The notes under the pieces: generated by a model
The model's input: only the letters and a program-made list of their open reading frames with translations
Told to the model about the DNA's origin: nothing
The model's database searches: none
Source of the DNA: Phycisphaerae bacterium
Lineage (GTDB): Bacteria > Planctomycetota > Phycisphaerae > UBA1845
Direction: 5' to 3'
DNA length: 7,848 nucleotides
Assembly (NCBI GenBank): GCA_028277545.1
Contig: JANQGB010000427.1
Location: 1-7,848 of the forward strand
Part shown: positions 1 to 5,721 of the stretch, piece after piece
Numbering within the stretch: position 1 is the first letter of the stretch
Layout: every line of letters starts with the position of its first letter
Made by a program: the position numbers and the translations under genes

Positions 1-1013
1 CTCCAGGTGGCCAGCAAGGCGGTGTCCGCCGCGCTCCAGAGATTCACCCGCCGATCGAAGAAGCTACCACCGGAAAGAACCCGTTCACCGTCCGGGGAGA
101 AGGCGGCACAGAGAACCTCGTCCGTGTGCCCGGTCAGCGTGCCCAGTGACACGCCGTCCGCCACCCGCCAGAGACGCGCCGTCTGGTCGGCGCTGCTTGA
201 CACTAACGTCTGCCCGGTCCAGGCAAACTCGACATCGGTGACCGCATCCGTGTGCCCGGTGAACGTATCGAGCAATTCGCCGTCGGAGAGTCGCCACAGC
301 TTGACGTCGCCGTCCGCCCCGCCGGAGGCCAGCGTCTGACCGTCCGGCGACAGATCGAGCCCGAAGACCTGCCCTGCGTGCCCCCCCAGCGTGCGCAGCA
401 ACTCTCCGTCGGAGACCCGCCATTCCTGCACGCTGCCCGACCAACTGCCTGTATACAACGTCGACCCGCCTGCCGAGAACACCAGGCAGACCACGGCTTC
501 GAACCCCGGGACAGAGAAGCTCATCACTTCGTGGCCGTCGCTGACCCGCCACAGCTTGATGAGCCCGTCGAAGGTCCCCGTGGTCGCCAGCAGTTGGCCG
601 TCCGGCGAGAAGGCCACGTCCATCACTGCACTCTCATGCCCTTCGAGGGTGTGCAACAGCTTGCCATCACTGACCCGCCACAACTGGGCCGAGTAGCCGG
701 TGCCTGAAGCCAGGACCGCCCCATCGGGCGAGTACTCCACCGCCAGAACAGCGCCGATTTCTCCGACCAGCGTGCGCAGCAAGTACCCGTCCGCGACCCG
801 CCAGAGCTTGATTGTCCCCGAACCGCCGCCGGACGCCGCCGTCTCGCCGTCAGGGGCGAACGCGATGCCATCGACCGGACCGGCGTGCCCGCCGCGCATC
901 CAGATCGTGTTGAGCCCACCGCCCGCCATAGCGGCTGCGTGCACCGACAGAAATAACCCGGCAAGGCATGCCGACATGACACGACTTCGCCTGGATCTTG
1001 TAGGCATAGACAT
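1..1013 (-). CDS. Secreted WD40-repeat beta-propeller protein, 3' end cut by window edge
   Basis: The visible part is 337 codons and open at the left edge. The N-terminus looks like a Sec signal peptide: a basic n-region (RSRRSR, residues 6-11), a hydrophobic stretch at about 13-28 and a likely cleavage site after AMA (28-30). The mature protein is therefore probably exported. At least seven WD40 blades follow, with the signature Trp at residues 71, 112, 155, 198, 240, 282 and 326, spaced 41-44 residues apart. Most end in an LWRVSDG-like motif and many carry SPDG and GH. Blades 2 and 4 lack the GH dipeptide, and blade 4 is the most degenerate (QEWRVSDG, SAGG for SPDG). WD40 propellers are protein-interaction scaffolds, so no enzyme activity is implied. 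The ATG at 1013 is chosen because a perfect AGGAGG lies 7 nt upstream. A second Met (residue 3) is possible but worse placed. A seven- or eight-bladed propeller is likely. The partner and exact function cannot be told from sequence. Confidence 0.9.
   Translation of the reverse strand, partial: MSMPTRSRRSRVMSACLAGLFLSVHAAAMAGGGLNTIWMRGGHAGPVDGIAFAPDGETAASGGGSGTIKLWRVADGYLLRTLVGEIGAVLAVEYSPDGAVLASGTGYSAQLWRVSDGKLLHTLEGHESAVMDVAFSPDGQLLATTGTFDGLIKLWRVSDGHEVMSFSVPGFEAVVCLVFSAGGSTLYTGSWSGSVQEWRVSDGELLRTLGGHAGQVFGLDLSPDGQTLASGGADGDVKLWRLSDGELLDTFTGHTDAVTDVEFAWTGQTLVSSSADQTARLWRVADGVSLGTLTGHTDEVLCAAFSPDGERVLSGGSFFDRRVNLWSAADTALLATW
21..890 (-). repeat. Tandem WD40 repeats, about 123-132 bp period
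   Basis: The WD40 blades are visible as a DNA repeat. On the plus strand the 9-mer GACCCGCCA recurs at 414, 543, 672 and 795, giving spacings of 129, 129 and 123 bp, which are exact multiples of codons (43, 43, 41). The 12-mer GCCACAGCTTGA occurs at 293 and 548. The conserved DNA encodes the RVSDG end of each blade. The nucleotide identity goes beyond what the protein motif requires, which points to duplication or gene conversion inside the gene. Confidence 0.85.
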
Positions 1014-1020
1014 ACCGGCA

Positions 1021-1026
1021 CCTCCT
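1021..1026 (-). promoter_or_regulatory. Strong Shine-Dalgarno of the WD40 gene
   Basis: The minus strand reads AGGAGG here, 7 nt before the ATG at 1013. It is the best ribosome binding site in the window and fixes the start of the WD40 gene. Confidence 0.85.
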
Positions 1027-1207
1027 GGTTATCTGGTGAGCTAGGATTGATGCGGCGGTGGTCCCGCGTCCATTCTAGCGAATAGCCGCCGTTGCGCCCA
1101 CCTTCAAGGCTGAACGAACAGCGAGGCAGACCGGCAGTGTGATACGGCGAGGCGAGGGATTCGCGTGTAGAGGACCGGCACGTCGCAGCGCGCCAGTGGC
1201 ACTGTAA

Positions 1208-1236
1208 CGTCTCAATGATACTGTACATTAAAGACG
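1208..1236. promoter_or_regulatory. AT-rich imperfect dyad between the carbonic-anhydrase-like and WD40 genes
   Basis: The arms CGTCT (1208-1212) and AGACG (1232-1236) enclose a second pair, AATG (1214-1217) and CATT (1226-1229). This gives a 9-bp interrupted inverted repeat around TACTGTA. It is the only AT-rich patch in the 271-bp gap (1014-1284), about 195 bp upstream of the WD40 start. Next to it, AAGACGCG is repeated directly at 1231 and 1245. No T-run follows on the minus strand, so it is a poor intrinsic terminator. An operator or promoter element for the WD40 gene is possible. I see no other feature and no credible gene in this gap. Confidence 0.25.
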
Positions 1237-1284
1237 CGCCACGGAAGACGCGGGCAGACCGCTGTACGGTGCGGCTTGCCTGAC

Positions 1285-1686
1285 TCAGGTGAGCGTGCCT
1301 TCGCTGTCGTGGATGACCTCGACGACCCACTTGCTGTTGACCCACAACCCCAGGATACGGACCTGCAGGTTCCAGGTGCTCAGTTCGTGCACCGCCGCGC
1401 GGATGTGCTCCAGGTGCGTCTCGTCGGGCACGGGATTACCGGCGCAGTCGTGATGACCCACGATAGCAACGGTTGTGCTGCCGTGTTTCTCTGTTGAGAT
1501 GAGGACACGCTTCCTGATCGAAGGGATTTCCGGAGCGTTGCCGGCCGCCAGTTGCCCGTCGGGGCCGGGTTCGGTGATGGTATCGACGTAATCGGCCGCC
1601 AGGCGGCGGGTCATCCAGCGGAGGACGGGTTCCTGCACGCGGCCGTCCATACAGTTTATCGCGGTAACGAATCGCTTCTCGGCCAT
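1285..1686 (-). CDS. Miniature beta-carbonic-anhydrase-like protein
   Basis: The protein has 133 residues, with both halves of the beta-carbonic anhydrase zinc site. Cys12-Met-Asp14-Gly-Arg16 matches the CxDxR motif (zinc Cys and the Asp/Arg dyad), and His78-His-Asp-Cys81 in a VGHHDCAGN context matches HxxC. The family catalyses CO2 hydration to bicarbonate. No signal peptide is present, so it should be cytoplasmic. It is much shorter than typical beta enzymes (about 200 residues): the region after the HxxC motif is only about 50 residues. I believe it belongs to the small 'putative carbonic anhydrase' group near Pro_CA (Pfam Pro_CA_2), whose activity is uncertain to me. The ATG at 1686 is chosen because GGAG (1696-1699) stands 9 nt upstream. 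An in-frame TTG at 1701 overlaps that site and is unlikely. The gene starts 22 bp after the stop of the Ycf46-like ATPase on the same strand, so the two are probably one operon. Confidence 0.82.
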   Translation of the reverse strand: MAEKRFVTAINCMDGRVQEPVLRWMTRRLAADYVDTITEPGPDGQLAAGNAPEIPSIRKRVLISTEKHGSTTVAIVGHHDCAGNPVPDETHLEHIRAAVHELSTWNLQVRILGLWVNSKWVVEVIHDSEGTLT

Positions 1687-1695
1687 ATCGGCTTT

Positions 1696-1699
1696 CTCC
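1696..1699 (-). promoter_or_regulatory. Shine-Dalgarno deciding the carbonic-anhydrase-like start
   Basis: The minus strand reads GGAG, 9 nt before the ATG at 1686. The upstream in-frame TTG (1701-1699) shares a base with this site, which favours the ATG and gives 133 rather than 138 residues. Confidence 0.65.
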
Positions 1700-1708
1700 A
1701 AACAGGGG

Positions 1709-3199
1709 TCAGTCGGCCGGGACGCAGCGGTTGGCTGCCCAGGCTCGGAGGCCAGCCACCTTCTCGGCCATGGTGACCGACAGTGGCCGTGTGTCCTCCA
1801 GTTCGTTGAGGATGTCGTCCTGCGTCAGCTCCCGGCGGTCGCCAAACGCCGCATACAGCGCCCCGACGATGGCTTGCTCGATCTCCGCCCCCGAGAATCC
1901 CTCCGAGGCCGCCGCCAGCCCGCCCAGATCGTAATCCCCCGGCCGGCGCTTGCGCCCTGCCAGGTGGATCGCAAAGATCCGCTCGCGCACATCATGACTG
2001 GGCAGGTCAACGAAGAAGATCTCGTCGAATCGCCCTTTGCGCACCAACTCCGGCGGCAGAGCGGTGATGTCGTTGGCGGTTGCTACGCAGAAGATGGACG
2101 ACTGGTGATCCTGCAGCCAGTTCAGCAGCGTGCCGAACATCCGCTTCGACAGCCCACCGTCCGTCGACTCCGCCGCCGCGGAAGCGAAGGCCTTCTCGAT
2201 CTCGTCGATCCACAGAATGACCGGTGACATGGACTCCGCCTGCTTGATGGCCTTGCGCAGGTTCCGCTCCGACTCTCCGACGAACTTGTCGTAGAGGTGG
2301 CCGGGATCGAGCTTCAGCAGCGGCATCTGCCAGGCGGCCGCCACCGCTTTGCAGGCGGCGCTTTTGCCGCAGCCTTGCACGCCCAGCAACAGAATCCCCC
2401 GCGGCGGCTGCAGACCGAACTCCCGGGCCTCCGGGCTCAGTGCCCCCGCCCGCTTGGTCAGCCACTTCTTGAGCGCCTCCAGCCCACCGATGGAGTCCAT
2501 GCTGATTTCCGAGTCGATGTATTCCAGCAGACCTCCCTCGCGAACCATCTCTCGCTTGACGCCCAGCAGCCTGCCGATGTCGTCGGCGTTGAGGCAGTCG
2601 TCGTCCAGTATGACGCGGGAGATCGCCAGGCGGACTTCATGGGCAGTGAGCCCGCGCATGGTGCGGACGATGTGGCGGAACTGGTCACGGGTAAGTTCGC
2701 TGCGAATCCTGGTATAGCGCGAATGTTCCTTGAATGTGTCGCGGATGATCCTCTCGATTTCGACCTCGTCGGGCAACGCGATGTCGAACGGTACACTCTG
2801 CCGGGCGAGGATGTCGGGCAGAACAGTTGTCGGATCGATTAGCACGACGGTCTGCTGCCTCTCTCTGGCCTTTTGAATGAACGTGCGCAGGATGCGTTCC
2901 AGCGTGGCATCCTTGAGGTGATGGCACATGTCCTTGAGCACAAAGACGCCGGGCCAATCCAATGAGACGATGTGTGCCAGGACCTCCTCGGGCTTGTAGG
3001 TCTTGGGAATGGTCTGATTCGGCGCCGGCGGCGCTGCCCGCAGCCCATCGACCAGGTTCCATACGAAACACTGCATTCCCAGGCCGTCGGCTGCCTGTTT
3101 GACGCGGTCCACGGCTCGCCGCTCCTCGTCCGTCTCGATGGTAACCACCGGGTGACGGGAGCGGACCAGCAGGCGAAGTTCGTCAAGTGCGTCGGTCAT
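1709..3199 (-). CDS. ycf46: Ycf46-like AAA+ ATPase
   Basis: The protein has 496 residues, close to cyanobacterial and plastid Ycf46 (about 500). The N-terminal half (about 1-225) opens with the family hallmark, an ELRLLVRSRHPVVTIET-like stretch (residues 7-23), and resembles a degenerate P-loop fold without its own Walker A. The C-terminal AAA+ module has Walker A GVQGCGKS (273-280), Walker B ILWIDEIE (328-335, Asp332/Glu333), sensor-1 Asn376 in ATAND, a likely arginine finger at Arg390 in RKGRF, and GFSGAEIE (434-441) of the sensor-2 helix. All catalytic residues look intact, so an active cytoplasmic ATPase is expected. Its substrate is unknown. A cyanobacterial member has been linked to inorganic carbon use. 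The ATG at 3199 is preferred because the protein then starts where the family does. It lacks a Shine-Dalgarno, and earlier starts (ATG 3226, GTG 3304) lack one too. The carbonic-anhydrase-like gene follows after 22 bp, and the SpoIIE phosphatase gene diverges upstream. Confidence 0.88.
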   Translation of the reverse strand: MTDALDELRLLVRSRHPVVTIETDEERRAVDRVKQAADGLGMQCFVWNLVDGLRAAPPAPNQTIPKTYKPEEVLAHIVSLDWPGVFVLKDMCHHLKDATLERILRTFIQKARERQQTVVLIDPTTVLPDILARQSVPFDIALPDEVEIERIIRDTFKEHSRYTRIRSELTRDQFRHIVRTMRGLTAHEVRLAISRVILDDDCLNADDIGRLLGVKREMVREGGLLEYIDSEISMDSIGGLEALKKWLTKRAGALSPEAREFGLQPPRGILLLGVQGCGKSAACKAVAAAWQMPLLKLDPGHLYDKFVGESERNLRKAIKQAESMSPVILWIDEIEKAFASAAAESTDGGLSKRMFGTLLNWLQDHQSSIFCVATANDITALPPELVRKGRFDEIFFVDLPSHDVRERIFAIHLAGRKRRPGDYDLGGLAAASEGFSGAEIEQAIVGALYAAFGDRRELTQDDILNELEDTRPLSVTMAEKVAGLRAWAANRCVPAD

Positions 3200-3206
3200 A
3201 GTCGTG

Positions 3207-3212
3207 AAGATA
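3207..3212 (-). promoter_or_regulatory. Possible -10 box for leaderless transcription of the ycf46-like gene
   Basis: The minus strand reads TATCTT (TANNNT form), ending 7 nt before the ATG at 3199. That is the spacing seen in leaderless promoters, where transcription starts at the start codon. It would explain the missing Shine-Dalgarno. No convincing -35 box is visible, so this is tentative. Confidence 0.25.
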
Positions 3213-3321
3213 TGGTAACATGCCATGCCGGCCGGCGTCCATGGCGGCTCGCAGGGGGCGAAAAGGCAGCGGTGCGTTTCGCGCTCGGCCACCTCGACGG
3301 TCACAGGCTGGCCGCAAGTCC

Positions 3322-3339
3322 GTACGGGTATCAGCGTAC
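3322..3339. promoter_or_regulatory. Short inverted repeat in the divergent spacer
   Basis: GTACG and CGTAC flank an 8-nt core, 43 bp upstream of the phosphatase start and within the 183-bp spacer between the two divergent genes. It could be an operator half-site pair or a 5' UTR hairpin. With arms of only 5 bp, chance is a fair explanation. Confidence 0.15.
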
Positions 3340-3366
3340 TGCCCAGGCGCCGACTCCGAGGCCGGC

Positions 3367-3372
3367 AGGGAG
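3367..3372 (+). promoter_or_regulatory. Shine-Dalgarno of the SpoIIE phosphatase gene
   Basis: AGGGAG lies 10 nt before the ATG at 3383. It decides against the far upstream in-frame starts of the same open frame, which would run into the divergent ATPase gene. Confidence 0.6.
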
Positions 3373-3382
3373 AAGCTGGACT

Positions 3383-5554
3383 ATGCGTTTTCGCTGGAAG
3401 CTGCTGATTCTTCTGCTGGCCGTCGCCCTGTCACCACTGGCCGCCGTCAGTTGGATCCAGTACCGCTCTCTATTACGACTGGGCGATGAACTGGGCTCGC
3501 GCGTCCGGGACGGGCTGACGCATCGCGCCGAGCGCCAACTCAAGCGGCTGGTAGAGGACTGCGGCACGCTGGTGGGGCACGGGTCGGAGACCATCGAGGT
3601 CCTGCTGCAGGCCCAGGCCCGCGAAGTGGAACGCTGCCTGGTCGCCCCGCCGCCTTCGTCGCCCCAGGTATACCTGGCCGAGGACTACGACGCCGGCATT
3701 GATGTGCCGGAGGATCTGGCCGCCTCGAAACGCCATTTTCGGTCGACAGACAGCGGTCAGCGCCAGCCGATCGCGGTCTCCTACCGGCAACAGGTCTTCA
3801 AGCTGGCCCCCGACGTCGAGCGAGGTCAGGTGGCAGACGACATCGCTCGGCTCTCTGCCATGGCATCGGCCTACGGCTATCTGCACGAGGGGCATCCCAC
3901 GCTCATCCACTGGCAGTACACGGCTCTCCAAAGCGGCGTGCACTGCTCGTATCCAGGCCACGGCGGCTACCCCGAAATGTACGACCCACGCCAGCGCCTC
4001 TGGTATCGCAACGCTCTCGAGCGAGACGCGGTAACCTGGAACCCCCCCATCGTCGACGCCACCTCGCGACAGGTGATGCTCACCATCTCCATGCCGGTCC
4101 GAGCTTCCGACGGTACGCCAGCCGGTGTGACCGCCATCGACGTGGATCTGCTCGACCTAGTGAAGATGGTGTCGCTGCCCACCGGATGGTCAGCCGGCTC
4201 GCGAACCATGCTGGTCATCTCAACGACCGAGGCTCACGCCGGTCTGGTGGGCCCCTATGTCGGCGGCGAACCCAAGCTGCTGGTTATTGCCCGGCAGGGC
4301 TACGTCTCGGAGAACCGCAAGTGGGATGTTCCGGTCGAGATCGACCTGCTGGAATCCGCCGACGAACCGGCCATGACGGCGCTGATCGGCGATCTGACGG
4401 CCCGGCGTTCTGGCGTGCGCCGAATGCCGTACCTGGGCGAGGACTGCGTTTGGGCGTACGGCCTGGTGGATGCCGAGTCCGGCGGGTACCTGTTGTTGAT
4501 CGTGCCCTACGATGAGATCATCGCTGAAGCGCGGTCCGCAGAGTCACAAGTGCTCGCCCGCACCCAGCGTCAACTGACTGTCACCTGGATAGCGGGGGCG
4601 GTAGTGGCGGTGGTAATGCTGGTGATCGCCCTGGCCGGCTCCCGGGCTGTAACGCGGCCGGTCGCGCAGCTGGCCCGTACCGCTCGCCGGATCGCCACCG
4701 GAGATTTCAGCGCTCGCACCAACATCGGCACCCGTGACGAGTTGGGCGAGCTGGGCCGCACGGTCAACGAGATGATCCCGCACCTGGCCGACCGCTTGCG
4801 CATGCGCGAGTCGCTGGCCTTGGCCATGGAGGTACAGCAACACCTCCTGCCGTCCGGCCCGCCCCAGGTCGAAGGTCTCGACATAGCCGGCAAGAGCATC
4901 TACTGCGACGAGACCGGAGGCGATTACTTCGACTTCATGGACCTGAGCACCATGGGTCCGTACCACCTGGCGGTCACCGTCGGGGACGTGACCGGCCATG
5001 GCATCGCCGCCGCCCTGCTGATGGCTACGGCCCGGGCGCTGCTCCGCAGCCGCGTCGATCAGCCCGGGACCCTGGCCGAGATGATCTCCGACATGAACCG
5101 CCGCCTCACCGCCGACACCGGTGCCGACCGGTTTATGACCCTCGTGTACCTGGTGGTAGATTCACGCCAACGCAAGCTCAAGTGGGTCAGCGCCGGACAC
5201 GACTCGCCAATAACCTACGACCCGCGGACCGAGACGTTCGGCGAGCTGCGCGGTGGAGGAATCCCGCTCGGCATCGAGGAGTCATGGGAGTACAAGGAGG
5301 ACGGTTGCGACATTCCGGCGCAAGGCCAGATCATCGTCCTGGGCACCGACGGCATCTGGGAAGCCCACAACACCAGCGGCGAGATGTTCGGCAAAGACCG
5401 GCTCAGGCAGACCATCAAGAGCGCCGCCGGCCGCAGCGCCGAGGAGATAGCCAGCGCCATCACCGACGCAGTCGCCGAATTCCGCCAGGTTCATCCCCAG
5501 GAGGACGACGTGACCCTGGTGGTAATTAAGGCCCATCCGCAGAAAAATGCTTGA
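3383..5554 (+). CDS. Membrane sensor PP2C phosphatase, Cache-HAMP-SpoIIE (RsbU-like)
   Basis: The protein has 723 residues. Transmembrane helix 1 (about 7-25) follows a short basic N-terminus. Next comes an extracytoplasmic sensor region (about 26-398) with Cache-like features: YDPRQRLWYRNAL (200-212) and GVTAIDVDL (248-256). Transmembrane helix 2 is at about 401-419, a HAMP linker with RPVAQLARTARRIATGDF at about 420-472, then a SpoIIE/RsbU-type PP2C domain (about 476-717). The domain shows AMEVQQHLLP (481-490), GGDYFDF with Asp514, VGDVTGHG with Asp535, SAGHDSP (603-609), GTDGIWEA with Asp656, and QEDDVTL with Asp708/Asp709. The metal-binding acids are present, so the phosphatase should be active. 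Family members dephosphorylate phosphoserine on STAS-type anti-anti-sigma proteins in partner switching, here presumably after sensing an external small ligand. No STAS, anti-sigma kinase or sigma gene is nearby, so the target is unknown. The upstream extension of the frame to 2972 is rejected because it overlaps the ATPase gene and lacks a membrane start. Confidence 0.93.
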   Translation: MRFRWKLLILLLAVALSPLAAVSWIQYRSLLRLGDELGSRVRDGLTHRAERQLKRLVEDCGTLVGHGSETIEVLLQAQAREVERCLVAPPPSSPQVYLAEDYDAGIDVPEDLAASKRHFRSTDSGQRQPIAVSYRQQVFKLAPDVERGQVADDIARLSAMASAYGYLHEGHPTLIHWQYTALQSGVHCSYPGHGGYPEMYDPRQRLWYRNALERDAVTWNPPIVDATSRQVMLTISMPVRASDGTPAGVTAIDVDLLDLVKMVSLPTGWSAGSRTMLVISTTEAHAGLVGPYVGGEPKLLVIARQGYVSENRKWDVPVEIDLLESADEPAMTALIGDLTARRSGVRRMPYLGEDCVWAYGLVDAESGGYLLLIVPYDEIIAEARSAESQVLARTQRQLTVTWIAGAVVAVVMLVIALAGSRAVTRPVAQLARTARRIATGDFSARTNIGTRDELGELGRTVNEMIPHLADRLRMRESLALAMEVQQHLLPSGPPQVEGLDIAGKSIYCDETGGDYFDFMDLSTMGPYHLAVTVGDVTGHGIAAALLMATARALLRSRVDQPGTLAEMISDMNRRLTADTGADRFMTLVYLVVDSRQRKLKWVSAGHDSPITYDPRTETFGELRGGGIPLGIEESWEYKEDGCDIPAQGQIIVLGTDGIWEAHNTSGEMFGKDRLRQTIKSAAGRSAEEIASAITDAVAEFRQVHPQEDDVTLVVIKAHPQKNA

Positions 5555-5592
5555 CCGCTCGTCGTCAGGACGCAGTGCATGCGCCCGGCACC

Positions 5593-5608
5593 CCTGATGT
5601 TCATCGGG
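5593..5608. terminator. Small hairpin in the convergent gap
   Basis: CCTGATG pairs with CATCGGG (one G-T wobble). The 2-nt centre means the real loop is probably the 4-nt GTTC. It lies 38 bp after the phosphatase stop and just before a larger hairpin. No T-run follows. It may help end transcription of the phosphatase gene. Confidence 0.3.
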
Positions 5609-5614
5609 ACGGAC

Positions 5615-5646
5615 ACAGCAACGCTGCGGCTTTGCGGCGACGCTGT
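5615..5646. terminator. Strong hairpin between convergent genes, likely bidirectional terminator
   Basis: ACAGC (5615-5619) pairs with GCTGT (5642-5646). After a 2x2 mismatch (AA/AC), a 7-bp stem follows, CGCTGCG with TGCGGCG (two G-T wobbles), closed by a GCTT tetraloop. It sits in the 167-bp gap (5555-5721) between two converging genes, the expected place for a shared terminator. It lacks a T-run on either side, so termination would be non-canonical, or the hairpin would instead protect the 3' end. Confidence 0.4.
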
Positions 5647-5721
5647 CCACCGGGCTGGCAGGATCGGCCGCCGTAGAACCGCTACCCACGATGGAGTCAG
5701 ACCGGGACCGCATCAGAACGA

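Noticed and set aside
21..890. Regular repeats that could suggest a repeat array or CRISPR
   Set aside because: The period is 123-132 bp, in frame, and fully explained by WD40 blades. There are no short identical repeats with unique spacers.
623..1345. 240-codon minus-strand open frame across the gap and the WD40 start
   Set aside because: It conflicts with the well-supported WD40 frame and the end of the carbonic-anhydrase-like gene. Its composition is Arg/Ser-rich and it resembles no family.
1687..1701. TTG start five codons upstream for the carbonic-anhydrase-like gene
   Set aside because: It overlaps the GGAG site that serves the ATG at 1686.
3200..3304. Longer ATPase starting at GTG 3304 or ATG 3226
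   Set aside because: The extra residues have no family counterpart and neither start has a Shine-Dalgarno.
2972..3382. N-terminal extension of the phosphatase reading frame
   Set aside because: It overlaps the ATPase gene on the other strand. The ATG at 3383 has a Shine-Dalgarno and begins with the expected membrane helix.
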